From positions 1 through 56,447 of the forward strand of contig SFMI01000001.1 in the NCBI GenBank assembly GCA_004554425.1: 56,447 nt of DNA, read 5' to 3'. Shown piece after piece: positions 16,177-25,030 of the stretch. Positions within the stretch are counted from its first letter, which is position 1. Each line of letters starts with the position of its first letter. The notes under the pieces are model-generated. The model ran no database searches and was not told the DNA's origin. It saw only the letters and a program-made list of their open reading frames with translations. Position numbers and translations under genes: made by a program. This DNA is from Candidatus Saccharimonadota bacterium (lineage in GTDB: Bacteria > Eremiobacterota > Xenobia > Xenobiales > Xenobiaceae).

Positions 16177-16337
16177 AGTTAGAAAAATTTCTAATTAGTA
16201 AAAAAAGTTCCTCTCAATTTGTTATATATTTGCTTAAATAACGCAGCCATTTGTGGAGAAAAAAGCTGGGCAGGGGAGAAAGGCGCCTGGAAGCGAATTT
16301 AGAAGCAATTTCAGGCGGAGATAAGGATTTTGCAACA

Positions 16338-17300
16338 ATGAACAAAGGTTGGCTTTTTACTTTTATATTGGGAGTAGCTATTTCCGCGTCGGCTTGGGGT
16401 GCAGAGCCGTTTTGCCAAGAACTAGCGCTTAATGGCAGCCTGGAGCCTTCTGGTCAGATTGTGGACAATTGCTCAAGCGAGGCCGTAAATAGCCATTCAC
16501 TTTTGGCAGCCGATTCTGCTAGCAAAAATAAAAAAGCTCAAGCAGATAAGGCCAAAACTAAAGCGGCAGCCAAAAATAAAGATAAAAAGGCTGCGGCTAA
16601 GAAAAGTGCCACTAAAGCTCCGGCTGCAAAAAAATTAAAGCCTAGGCTTACTGAGCAAGAACGTAAAGTAAAGTTGCACGGTACGCGCAATACCAGACAA
16701 TTAGGCGGTTTGCCCACTTCTGACGGCAAATTTATCAAAGAAGGCGTACTTTATCGCTCCGGTGCGTTGTGCTACATCAACGATTCCGATATCGAAATTT
16801 TGAAAGATAAAGGTATAGTTTCAGTTATCGAGTTGCGCACTACCAAAGAAATTGCTTCCGAAGGGCGTGATAAGCCTGCTTTTGCTGGCAGTGTCAAAAA
16901 AATTTACAACTTACCTATGGTTTGCACCAGCGGCACTGGCCAGGAAGCTTATGCTTCTTATATCAAAAAGCAAAATTATTCTACCATTAGTCAATTTTTC
17001 AAAGTGTTGGCTAATAACGATAGCTACCCAGTGCTTTTCCATTGCTCGGCAGGTAAAGATCGCACTGGCATTATGGCCGCTTTAGTTTTGGAACTTTTGC
17101 GCGTACCGCGTCCTATCATTATGGACGATTATTTGGCCTCTCAACGCAACAGTAAGGGGCTGAAAGTAAATGCCGATTGGCTGAGAGTCGTATTTAAAAA
17201 TGTTGATAAAGCTGGCGGTATTGAGCCTTTCTTGCACAGCTGCGGCGTCAGTACTGCGGATATGAAAAAAGTCCGCGAAAATTTGCTCGTCAATAAATAA
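16338..17300 (+). CDS. Exported protein-tyrosine phosphatase with Lys/Ala-rich linker
   Basis: A 320-residue protein from ATG 16338, chosen because a signal peptide (GWLFTFILGVAISASAWG-AEP) follows directly; an in-frame extension to 16251 would disrupt it. Residues about 58-105 are a histone-H1-like Lys/Ala run. The catalytic domain has NTRQLGGLPTSDG, LYRSGAL and the CX5R loop HCSAGKDRTG (Cys236, Arg242), as in the Y_phosphatase3 family of tyrosine/dual-specificity or phosphoinositide phosphatases. Export suggests an extracytoplasmic substrate. The basic linker could bind nucleic acid, anionic polymer or peptidoglycan (inference). It is followed after 39 bases by a second exported phosphatase. 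Confidence 0.85.
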   Translation: MNKGWLFTFILGVAISASAWGAEPFCQELALNGSLEPSGQIVDNCSSEAVNSHSLLAADSASKNKKAQADKAKTKAAAKNKDKKAAAKKSATKAPAAKKLKPRLTEQERKVKLHGTRNTRQLGGLPTSDGKFIKEGVLYRSGALCYINDSDIEILKDKGIVSVIELRTTKEIASEGRDKPAFAGSVKKIYNLPMVCTSGTGQEAYASYIKKQNYSTISQFFKVLANNDSYPVLFHCSAGKDRTGIMAALVLELLRVPRPIIMDDYLASQRNSKGLKVNADWLRVVFKNVDKAGGIEPFLHSCGVSTADMKKVRENLLVNK

Positions 17301-17339
17301 GCATCTTTTCGGGAACTTGGAGGTAAAAAAATAACAAAT

Positions 17340-18377
17340 ATGTATAAATTCGCTGGAAAATTCTTCCTTTCTCTGGCTCTTTGCACCGCCTGTGTAATGC
17401 CCTTTGGAGTTCAAGCTGCCGAAGAGTCTAAAGATCCTACCGCTCGCCTTGCTCCTTTAACCGCTTCCATTACTTGGTTGCAAACTTCTGCCGAATACAA
17501 AGGCCTTTGCTACCAAACTTATAATATGGCCACTCAAGCTATTGACGACAAACTTCGCCTTAATAGTTACGTGCGCGTCAACGGCAAGCTTTGCAAAGAA
17601 GTGTACCATCGCCAGCCCGACGGCTCAATTTTGCACCTTTATCAGCCTTTAGCTATTGTGTTGGATATTGACGAAACAGTTATCGATAATAGCGGTGTTG
17701 AAGCTTGGTGTTTGATTAACAATATTCCTTACAATGAGCAATTATGGAGCGCTTGGTGTCAAGGCCAAGGCGCCGAGCCTGCTATGTGCCGTGAAGTTCC
17801 TGGTGCTGTCAGTTTCTTACTTTATTGCCAAGAGCTGGGTATCACTCCTATTTATTTGACCAATCGCGACGAGTCTTTACGTGAAGCTACTCTTAAGGCT
17901 TTGATCAATTTGGGCTTAAACACTCCAGACTTAAATGATCGCTTGATTTTGCGTGACAAAAAGCGCGATAAAGCTGGAGCCAAAAAGATCGTCGAAGATA
18001 TGAAAATATCTGCTGCCAGCGTTCTCGGTAAGGATATTGCCCAAAATTACAGCGATAAGGCTGGCCGTCGCGTAGAAGTACGCACCCAGTATGAAGTAAT
18101 TGGTTGGTTCGGCGACAATTTATACGATATGCCAGTTTTTGTCGATAACGAAATGACCAACAATAGGGAAATTTTGCAAGCTCGCAACGAACAAGTAAAG
18201 AGCAATATTACCAAATTGGGCAACACTTTCTTCCTTTTACCCAACCCTATTTATGGTAGCTGGCTTAAAGAGCAGACCGTGCCTCCTATGGAAATGCGTA
18301 AATATATCGATGATTACGGCTTTGGTGCTTGGTATCAGAAAAATAAGCATAAAATTCATGGCACCAGCGGTCGTTAG
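17340..18377 (+). CDS. Exported HAD acid phosphatase, class B/e(P4)-like
   Basis: A 345-residue protein with a signal peptide (LSLALCTACVM, probable cleavage after VQA-26). The HAD motif I is LDIDETVIDNS (Asp109, Asp111), motif II is YLTNRDE, a conserved lysine lies in DRLILRDKKRDK and the acidic motif IV is GDNLYDMP. This is the HAD subfamily IIIB acid phosphatase pattern of class B and lipoprotein e(P4) enzymes, which remove phosphate from nucleotides in the periplasm. No lipobox is present, so it is soluble or secreted. It probably forms an operon with the upstream exported phosphatase and the zinc-ribbon gene. Confidence 0.88.
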   Translation: MYKFAGKFFLSLALCTACVMPFGVQAAEESKDPTARLAPLTASITWLQTSAEYKGLCYQTYNMATQAIDDKLRLNSYVRVNGKLCKEVYHRQPDGSILHLYQPLAIVLDIDETVIDNSGVEAWCLINNIPYNEQLWSAWCQGQGAEPAMCREVPGAVSFLLYCQELGITPIYLTNRDESLREATLKALINLGLNTPDLNDRLILRDKKRDKAGAKKIVEDMKISAASVLGKDIAQNYSDKAGRRVEVRTQYEVIGWFGDNLYDMPVFVDNEMTNNREILQARNEQVKSNITKLGNTFFLLPNPIYGSWLKEQTVPPMEMRKYIDDYGFGAWYQKNKHKIHGTSGR

Positions 18378-18393
18378 TTAGGAAGTTTCTTGT

Positions 18394-19359
18394 ATGTTGA
18401 AATGTCCAACTTGCCAGGCCGAATATCAGCCAGGCAGTCGTTTTTGCATGGAATGTGGCGCTCCTTTGCCCCAAGCTGAGCCCTCTGCTCCTATGCAACA
18501 TGTCTCCAGTTTTGGGGTGGTGCAATCGGCTATGGCTGCTCAAGAAGCGTCTAGAAGCGGTTCGCAAGCAGTATCTGCGCCAGTAAGAACGGAGCCTAGT
18601 ATAGAGGCTTCTTCCAAATTGCTGAAAGTCAATATTGGCAAAGAGAATAACTCTCAAAGTGAGCAGTCTCAAGGTGAAAATCCCCGCAAGGATATGCAGC
18701 CTTTATCTGGGCCGACCGAGCTTGCAATGGCTAAGCGTCCTTTTTCGCCAGAACCTCAACTGTTCGCTGTCGATTCGCTTCCTTCTGCACCAGTTACAGC
18801 CAAATTGGTCGACATCTCTAAGAAAGTTGCGGAAAAAGTACCTAATCCTGAAGCATCTAAGCCTGTTTCTGCGTCTACTGCTGGCAACAACATGCCTAAT
18901 GATACTGGCGAATTGCATCAATGGGTTGAACGCTCAGTGGCTCAATGGAGCGACAACGCTTCTGACAGCGTCCCCAAGGCGCCTGGGCAAGCTGCGCCGC
19001 GCTTGGCTAATGCCAAGCCGGAGCCGAGCTCAAGTGAAAAGCCAGGCGGAGTTTCTGTAGCGGCGGCAGCGCCTTTTAGCGCTGCTTCTGCCGCCGCAAC
19101 CAAAGTGGCTCCGCCCCAAGTAGCTTCCAAGCCTACGGCCGCTCCCACAGCACTTGCTCCTCAACATGCAAGTTCTGTGCCGCCTCGCCAAACAGCTTTG
19201 AAGCCGCAGCTAACATATATAGCTAAAGAAGAACAAGATCGCAAAGCCAGTAAAAATTTCCTTTCTGGCTTGGCCTTAGGCTGCTGCGGCGGAGTATTTT
19301 TGGCTGGCATTGCTATTCTTGTGTTTCTCATGTTTGTGGGAGCGGCTCTAAGCGATTAA
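18394..19359 (+). CDS. Zinc-ribbon, Pro/Ala-rich, C-tail-anchored membrane protein
   Basis: A 321-residue protein. The N terminus is a zinc ribbon (CPTC and CMEC, residues 4-7 and 18-21). A long low-complexity Ser/Ala/Pro/Lys/Gln region follows, then one transmembrane segment near the C terminus (LALGCCGGVFLAGIAILVFL). The layout is that of a cytosolic metal-binding domain tethered to the membrane through a disordered linker. No enzyme domain is visible and the function is unknown. It starts 16 bases after the acid phosphatase gene and ends before a very strong terminator. Confidence 0.7.
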   Translation: MLKCPTCQAEYQPGSRFCMECGAPLPQAEPSAPMQHVSSFGVVQSAMAAQEASRSGSQAVSAPVRTEPSIEASSKLLKVNIGKENNSQSEQSQGENPRKDMQPLSGPTELAMAKRPFSPEPQLFAVDSLPSAPVTAKLVDISKKVAEKVPNPEASKPVSASTAGNNMPNDTGELHQWVERSVAQWSDNASDSVPKAPGQAAPRLANAKPEPSSSEKPGGVSVAAAAPFSAASAAATKVAPPQVASKPTAAPTALAPQHASSVPPRQTALKPQLTYIAKEEQDRKASKNFLSGLALGCCGGVFLAGIAILVFLMFVGAALSD

Positions 19360-19382
19360 AAAAAGTAAAGAGCTCGGCTCCA

Positions 19383-19442
19383 AAATAATTAGGGCCGCGG
19401 AAAGGTTGCCTAAGGCAACGGCCTCCGCGGCCCTAATTATTT
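19383..19442. terminator. Large bidirectional terminator
   Basis: A perfect 19-base-pair stem (19383-19401 with 19424-19442), A/T at the base and G/C above, with a nested GTTGCC/GGCAAC hairpin in the loop. It lies between convergent genes. Confidence 0.85.
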
Positions 19443-19469
19443 AAATTTTAGGCTTTCAGCCTAAAATTT
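19443..19469 (-). terminator. Second hairpin at the end of the OPT transporter gene
   Basis: AAATTTTAGGCT (19443-19454) pairs perfectly with AGCCTAAAATTT (19458-19469). It spans the OPT stop codon and sits next to the larger terminator. Confidence 0.5.
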
Positions 19470-21521
19470 GCTTGGCATTAAAGTCTTCATTAAGCCAGGC
19501 AAAGCCATCTTTAAGGCAATAGCCACACCTACGAGAGATTCACCGGCGATAATACCGGAAGCTACCGGCACTACATAGTCGTCGGACATTTGTTTGTGTT
19601 TCTTTTCTAAGTAAGTGGCGATACAAGCGCCGATAAACATAGACAAAGAGTTGTAGAAGGGGATCACCATAGCTAAGCCCAAGCCGGTGGCTGAAGGGAT
19701 AAATTTGCGGAATTTTTCGGGCAAATATTTCTCCAGCAAAGGAATGGCAATACCGATTAAACAGCCGATAAGCATACCCAACTGAGCGGTAGGATGAAGA
19801 GCACTGAAACCGTCTTTCAAAAGTTCAGCCACTTTAGCCCACACTTGAGCACTGGGAGCGGGCCACTGGTCGCCACCTAATACGGAGGCGTCGGGAACGA
19901 TTAAATAAAAAGCGGGAACAGCTACCAAAGTACCGGCGAAGATGCCGCTAAATTGAGCTAAAAATTGCTGTCTGGGATTGGCGCCCAAAACGTAACCGCT
20001 CTTGAGGTCGGTCAGCAAGTCGGCAGAAGAACCGGCCGCACCGGCAGTCAGACCGGCGGTCATTAAGTTGGTGGTCACATTGGAAGGGGCCAACAAACCG
20101 AAGGTAAGTTGGGTAATTTTACCCATGGCACCGACAGGAGTAATGTCAGATTCACCAGTAGCACGACAAGCAACCAAAGCCAGGAAGAAGGTAGCTATTA
20201 CAGCGATTAAGCCCATCCACCAAGTAGTGTGGAAAATGAAGTGAAGCACTAAAATACATCCGATACCGGAAATAAGCGTACCCAACATAAACCAAGAAGT
20301 GGGAACTTCAATATCTTCCAAAGGATCGTGCACTTTTTCTTTCTTTTTGCCGAAGATATTGGCTAAACCGCTAAAAGCGCGGGCCATAGTCTTCCATTCC
20401 ATAAAGAACATGGTTAGACCGGAAGCAACCATAATAGCTGCGCCAGTCCAAGTGCTCCAACCTACAATTGTACGGTAGCCGCTGTCAGCTAAAGCTGCGC
20501 TATCGATAGCACCGATATTAGTCATCCAAGGGGCCAATACTCCGTAGCAAATAATACCGCCCAAGAGCATGGACCAAGAGACGCGCCAACCTACCAAAGC
20601 ACCGGCAGCAATCATAACGCCGCTAATATCGAAACTAAAGGTTAGGCTCTTCATGGAGTAGCCGCAAATCGAGCCAGGGAAAGGTATTTGACTGGGAATT
20701 TTGCCCCAACCATCGCGCAAGAAAGCCAGCAAACCGCCACCCAGACCGGCTATGCCCAAAGCTTTAGCTTTGCGCATGGCTTCAGCACCGTGAGAATGCA
20801 AACTGCGTAAAGTTTCGGCGCAAGCAATACCGGAAGGGAATTTCAATTGCTCGATATTGATCATTTGACGTTTCATGGGAATGGCCATGCAAACGCCCAG
20901 AGCAGCTAAGAAGAAAGTCCAAATCGTTAAAACGCCCCAACTCATATGGGTGCCAGTTAAGATTAGATAGGCTGCAATGGCTGAGACCATAGTGCCGCCG
21001 GTAGAGTAGCCAGCTGAAGAAGCGCAAGATTGCATACAGTTATTTTCCAATATGCTCATTTGCGTCTTAAAAATTTTAGGGAACAGCGAATGTAAAGTTG
21101 TCCAAATTGAATACGACAAAATACAGGCCGTGATGGCTACACCTAAGCCCCAGCCGGTTTTTAAGCCCACATATAAATTAGACAGAGACATGACGCCGCC
21201 GATTAAGGCGCCCATAATTACGGCTCGGGCAGTCAACTGGGGAACGCCAGGCCCTTGGTAAACATGATGGAACCAATAATGTTCCGGATCTTCGCCTTCT
21301 TGAAGCGGGGGAGGAGTTTGTACCCCTTCTTCGCGGCCCTTTTTCTGAGTAGCTTCGGCAGCATACTCAATAGGGGACTCAATCGGAACTTCTTCTTCCT
21401 CTTGACTGTTTAGCTCAGGCAAAGAGGTTTCATCTTGAGGCTGTTGGGCAGAAGCTGGCGGCAATTTGCTGCCGAGGGCTTCTTTATCCTCAATCTTAGT
21501 GCTTGAATTTTCTTTAGTCAC
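19461..21521 (-). CDS. OPT-family oligopeptide transporter
   Basis: A 686-residue polytopic membrane protein of the OPT family, which imports small peptides or metal-chelate compounds by proton coupling. Family signatures include GALIGGVMSLSNLYVGLKTG, GESDITPVGAMGKITQL and NPRQQFLAQFSG, with about 14-16 hydrophobic segments. The first about 95 residues form an acidic Gln/Glu/Pro-rich cytosolic tail. The start is GTG 21521 with AGAGGAG 14 bases upstream. It is transcribed away from the M24 aminopeptidase gene across a 323-base gap, so peptide uptake and cleavage may be coupled (inference). Confidence 0.92.
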   Translation of the reverse strand: MTKENSSTKIEDKEALGSKLPPASAQQPQDETSLPELNSQEEEEVPIESPIEYAAEATQKKGREEGVQTPPPLQEGEDPEHYWFHHVYQGPGVPQLTARAVIMGALIGGVMSLSNLYVGLKTGWGLGVAITACILSYSIWTTLHSLFPKIFKTQMSILENNCMQSCASSAGYSTGGTMVSAIAAYLILTGTHMSWGVLTIWTFFLAALGVCMAIPMKRQMINIEQLKFPSGIACAETLRSLHSHGAEAMRKAKALGIAGLGGGLLAFLRDGWGKIPSQIPFPGSICGYSMKSLTFSFDISGVMIAAGALVGWRVSWSMLLGGIICYGVLAPWMTNIGAIDSAALADSGYRTIVGWSTWTGAAIMVASGLTMFFMEWKTMARAFSGLANIFGKKKEKVHDPLEDIEVPTSWFMLGTLISGIGCILVLHFIFHTTWWMGLIAVIATFFLALVACRATGESDITPVGAMGKITQLTFGLLAPSNVTTNLMTAGLTAGAAGSSADLLTDLKSGYVLGANPRQQFLAQFSGIFAGTLVAVPAFYLIVPDASVLGGDQWPAPSAQVWAKVAELLKDGFSALHPTAQLGMLIGCLIGIAIPLLEKYLPEKFRKFIPSATGLGLAMVIPFYNSLSMFIGACIATYLEKKHKQMSDDYVVPVASGIIAGESLVGVAIALKMALPGLMKTLMPSKF

Positions 21522-21844
21522 GTTTTTACAACGTTCTCCTCTTTGGATCTTTTATGCAACCTTAAAACTCAAAAAAGTAATATTTTGATAAAGTTGCATT
21601 TGAAACAATTTGTTTTTTTGTTTGTGCCATCTTTTTTTGAATATGAACCACTAAAGCTTTTCTTTTTCTTATTTGTTCCCTTTTAGCAAAATGTTGATTA
21701 TTGATGCTGAATGTACAATTAGCAAATCAATTAAGCTACAGTCGGTGGCGGGAAAAAATGCTTGTTTTCTAGAAAAAGAATCGAGTTATAAGTATAAAAA
21801 TGTTGCAGTATAAGTTTTTTTAGAAAAAGGAAGAAGATAAAAAA
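21522..21844. promoter_or_regulatory. Divergent A+T-rich promoter region, no gene seen
   Basis: It separates the OPT transporter (minus) from the aminopeptidase (plus). It holds many A/T runs and an inverted repeat ATGCAAC/GTTGCAT (about 21554-21599). Weak sigma-70-like elements (TTGTTT, then TTATAA 18 bases on, near 21763-21792) precede the aminopeptidase. No small gene with a credible ribosome site is visible. Confidence 0.4.
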
Positions 21845-23212
21845 GTGAGCCTTTTACATCTGCGCCACCAAGCTTTGGCTAAAGTCTTAGCTCCTTACAG
21901 TGTCCTTTTGAGTAGCGGTTTTGAGCAGTGCCGCAATTACCCCGATAATATCTATCCCTTCCGGCCGGCTAGCCATTTCCTTTATTTTGCTGGTTGGGCA
22001 GCTCCGGGAAGCTATTTCTTGCTCCATAAAGGTCAAGCTCATCTGTTTTTGCCTCCTTACACTTTAGACGATATTATTTGGAGCGGCCCTGGCGAAGATG
22101 CTCAAGAGGCTGCCGCTCGCAGCGGTTGTCAAGTCCATTGCACCGACGAATTGGAAGCTTTTCTTCTCGAAATAGATCCTGATAAATTGGCTGCTTTGCC
22201 TTTGCCTGCTGAATCACAAAATTTAGCTTTTGAATCACTTCTGGGGCGAATTCCTAGCCTGGATTACGAGCCAGATCTCCTCTTAGCTAAAGCTGTGATC
22301 GATTTGCGTTTGCACGCCGATCAAGCTGCTCAAGAAGAGTTGCGCGACGCTTGTCTCCTCACCGTACAAGCTCATTTAGCTGGTTTACGTGCTTTGCCTG
22401 AGGCTAAAAATGAATACGATATAGCGGCGGCCATGTTACATACAGTCAATCAGGCTGGAGGCTCGCTCTCTTTTAATCCTATTATCAGTACCTCTGGCGA
22501 ACGTTTGCACCAGATAAAACTGGGCGCCGATTTAGCGGCGAGTCGTTTACTTTTAGTCGATTTTGGCGCTGAAAACAAAAACGGCTGGGCTGGAGATATT
22601 ACCAATACTTGGCCGGTTAGCGGCCGTTATACGCCTGTGCAAGCGCAAATTTACGATATTGTCTTGGCTGCTCACCGTCGTTGTGCCGGAGCTCTCAAAG
22701 CTGGAGTTAATTATGCCAACGTCCATCGCTTGGCTTTGGAAACTTTCGCTGAAGGTCTGGCCGATTATGGCCTTTTACAAGGCGGGACTATCCAAGAATA
22801 TGTTGATAATAACGTGCTCTCTTTATTCATGCCTCATGGCATCGGCCATTTAATGGGCTTAGATGTGCATGATATGGAAGACTTGGGCGATTTGGCTGGT
22901 TATGCTCCTGGTCGTGAGCGCAGTTCACTTTTGGGCTGGAAGAGCTTGCGTCTTAATAGAGACTTAGAACCAGGTTTCGTTTGCACAATCGAGCCAGGTT
23001 TGTACTTTATTGCCGAATTGTTGCAACATAGAGACTATGTCGACTTGGTGCGTAAATATGTCAATCCTAGCAAGCTGGCTCCTTGCTTGGAAGAAGTGCA
23101 CGGTATTCGTATAGAGCGCGATTATATGGTGACGGAAGAGGGCAGTGAATTGCTTACTCCCGGTATGCCTACCGAAAGAAGCGAAATCGAAGAATATATA
23201 GCTCAATATTAA
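21845..23212 (+). CDS. Xaa-Pro aminopeptidase-like M24B metallopeptidase
   Basis: A 455-residue protein with an N-terminal AMP_N (aminopeptidase P) domain (FLYFAGWAAPGSYFLL) and a C-terminal pita-bread M24 domain. The five metal ligands can be placed in order: LVDFGAE, GDITNTWPVSG, HGIGHLMGLDVHD, TIEPGLYF and IRIERDYMVTEEG. It removes N-terminal residues next to proline from cytosolic peptides. The start is GTG 21845 after AAAGGAAG. It is divergent from the OPT transporter and followed by a small cysteine-rich protein gene after 39 bases. Confidence 0.92.
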   Translation: MSLLHLRHQALAKVLAPYSVLLSSGFEQCRNYPDNIYPFRPASHFLYFAGWAAPGSYFLLHKGQAHLFLPPYTLDDIIWSGPGEDAQEAAARSGCQVHCTDELEAFLLEIDPDKLAALPLPAESQNLAFESLLGRIPSLDYEPDLLLAKAVIDLRLHADQAAQEELRDACLLTVQAHLAGLRALPEAKNEYDIAAAMLHTVNQAGGSLSFNPIISTSGERLHQIKLGADLAASRLLLVDFGAENKNGWAGDITNTWPVSGRYTPVQAQIYDIVLAAHRRCAGALKAGVNYANVHRLALETFAEGLADYGLLQGGTIQEYVDNNVLSLFMPHGIGHLMGLDVHDMEDLGDLAGYAPGRERSSLLGWKSLRLNRDLEPGFVCTIEPGLYFIAELLQHRDYVDLVRKYVNPSKLAPCLEEVHGIRIERDYMVTEEGSELLTPGMPTERSEIEEYIAQY

Positions 23213-23251
23213 AGTCTGTTCGTTTGGGACGGCAGAGAAAGGAATAGTATT

Positions 23252-23539
23252 ATGCCTTCTGGAGACGGTAAACCCCATTTAGTGCTGCGTAGCTATGAAA
23301 AGAAAGTAAAGCGTATAAATAGTGGTCGCTATCTTACACAAAAATTGAATCTTCAAGGCAATCCCTTTGTGGTTTTTTGCACTAATGAGCATTGCGACGC
23401 CTATATCTATAGGGAATGTGCTTTGCCTTTTTGGTCTGAAGATTGTCAGATAGAATTGGGAGTATTGCGCTGCCCTCAGTGTGGGGCTCCAGTTGTCCGT
23501 CCTGACTCTCCTTTAGATCGTCAGGAGATCAATATTTAG
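23252..23539 (+). CDS. Small putative zinc-binding protein
   Basis: A 95-residue protein, family not recognised. Cysteine pairs (CTNEHC, then a later CPQC) suggest a zinc ribbon-like site; the sequence between contains REC and EDC. The N terminus is basic. GAGAAAGGAA precedes ATG 23252. It sits 39 bases after the aminopeptidase and 32 bases before lpdA, so it may share a transcript with both. Function unknown. Confidence 0.6.
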   Translation: MPSGDGKPHLVLRSYEKKVKRINSGRYLTQKLNLQGNPFVVFCTNEHCDAYIYRECALPFWSEDCQIELGVLRCPQCGAPVVRPDSPLDRQEINI

Positions 23540-23571
23540 CTTTAACTTTATACTCAGAGGGAGGCATTACT

Positions 23572-24993
23572 ATGCGGCTTTGTATTTTAGGTGGAGGCCC
23601 CGGCGGTTATACTGCGGCTATAAGAGGCGCACAACTTGGCTTTGAAGTTACCTTGATAGAACAAGATAAAAATTTGGGCGGCACTTGCTTAAATCGCGGT
23701 TGCATTCCCACGAAAGCTTTAGTAGAAGCCTCTCTGCGCTTCCAAGCTATAAAAGATGCCTCTTCCTTTGGTATTAACTTGGAGTGTGCTCCCTCTATAG
23801 ATATGGGCAAAGTCCAGGAGCGCAAAAATGGAGTCGTCCGCCGTTTAGCTATGGGTATAGACGCTCTTTTAAAGCGCAATAATGTAAAAGTTGTCCATGG
23901 CCGTGGCCGTTTGCTCAATGGTACGACTGTCGAAGCAAACGGAGAAGAAATACCGTTCGACCGCTTGATTTTAGCTGTAGGCTCTTCTGTAGCTATACCT
24001 AAAATTTTTCCCATTGACGGTGAGCGTATTTTAACTTCCGATCATATTTTGAATTTGACTGAAGTTCCGCAGTCGTTGATTGTAGTGGGCTCTGGAGCTG
24101 TAGGCATGGAGTTCGCTTCGATTTTTGCGTCTTTAGGAGCACAAATTACTATTGTTGAGTTGGCAGATCGTTTGATGCCTCTGGAAGATAGTGAAGTTTC
24201 TGCGGAAATGCAACGTTTGTGCCGTAAAGCTGGTTGGAAAATATATACCGGAGCTCGTATAGAAAAAGTCGAACGCGAGGGAGCCAGTGTGCGTGTATGG
24301 GGAGAAGGACTGCCCAATAATGGAGAAGGCCAAGCTTGTTTGGAAAGTGTCTATCTTTTGGCTGCTGTCGGCCGTCGTCCCAATTTAGCCGATTTGGGAT
24401 TGGCTGAAATTGGCGTAACACTTACAGAGCGAGGCTTAGTAAAAGTCGATCAATATATGCGCACTGAAGTTGATAATATATATGCCATCGGCGATATTGT
24501 GCCTGCCCCTCAATTGGCTCATATGGCCGCTGCCGAAGCTATTGTCGCTGCTGAACATGCTTTCGGTTTAGATCCGCAGCCACTCAATTACGAGCAATGT
24601 CCTTCAGCTACTTATTGCCAGCCGGAAGTAGCTAGCGTGGGTCTTACTCAAGAAAAAGCTGAAGAGTTGGGCTATAAAGTAGCTGTAGGCAAGTTCCCTC
24701 TGGCAGCTTTAGGTAAAGCCAATATTAGCGGTCATACCGATGGTTTTGTCAAAATAGTTGCTGAGGCCGAAAGTAAAAAAGTGCTCGGTTTACATATAAT
24801 TGGCGAGCATGCTTGTGATTTAATTGCTGAAGGAGCTTTAGCTTTACATAAAGTGGCTTCTTTGGAAGATATTGCCTCTACTATTCATCCTCATCCCAGC
24901 CTTTCCGAATCTGTTGCTGAGGCTGCGCACCATGCTTTAGGTATGCCTATAAACTTTTTCCCTGCTCCAGCGCGTCGCTCTAGGCGGGCTTAA
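23572..24993 (+). CDS. lpdA: Dihydrolipoyl dehydrogenase
   Basis: A 473-residue flavoprotein disulfide reductase. FAD-binding GGGPGGYTAAIRGAQ opens the protein, the redox-active disulfide is GGTCLNRGCIPTK (Cys39, Cys44), the NAD-binding glycine motif is VVGSGAVGMEFAS, and the C-terminal catalytic region is IHPHPSLSE. It reoxidises dihydrolipoamide of 2-oxoacid dehydrogenases or the glycine cleavage H protein. No E1/E2 or gcv genes are present in the window, so its partner complex is not known. lipA follows after 37 bases, giving a lipoate-centred pair. GAGGGAGG lies upstream of ATG 23572. Confidence 0.95.
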   Translation: MRLCILGGGPGGYTAAIRGAQLGFEVTLIEQDKNLGGTCLNRGCIPTKALVEASLRFQAIKDASSFGINLECAPSIDMGKVQERKNGVVRRLAMGIDALLKRNNVKVVHGRGRLLNGTTVEANGEEIPFDRLILAVGSSVAIPKIFPIDGERILTSDHILNLTEVPQSLIVVGSGAVGMEFASIFASLGAQITIVELADRLMPLEDSEVSAEMQRLCRKAGWKIYTGARIEKVEREGASVRVWGEGLPNNGEGQACLESVYLLAAVGRRPNLADLGLAEIGVTLTERGLVKVDQYMRTEVDNIYAIGDIVPAPQLAHMAAAEAIVAAEHAFGLDPQPLNYEQCPSATYCQPEVASVGLTQEKAEELGYKVAVGKFPLAALGKANISGHTDGFVKIVAEAESKKVLGLHIIGEHACDLIAEGALALHKVASLEDIASTIHPHPSLSESVAEAAHHALGMPINFFPAPARRSRRA

Positions 24994-25030
24994 TACCTAT
25001 ATTTTTGCAAATTAGAAAGGCATTTTCGGC

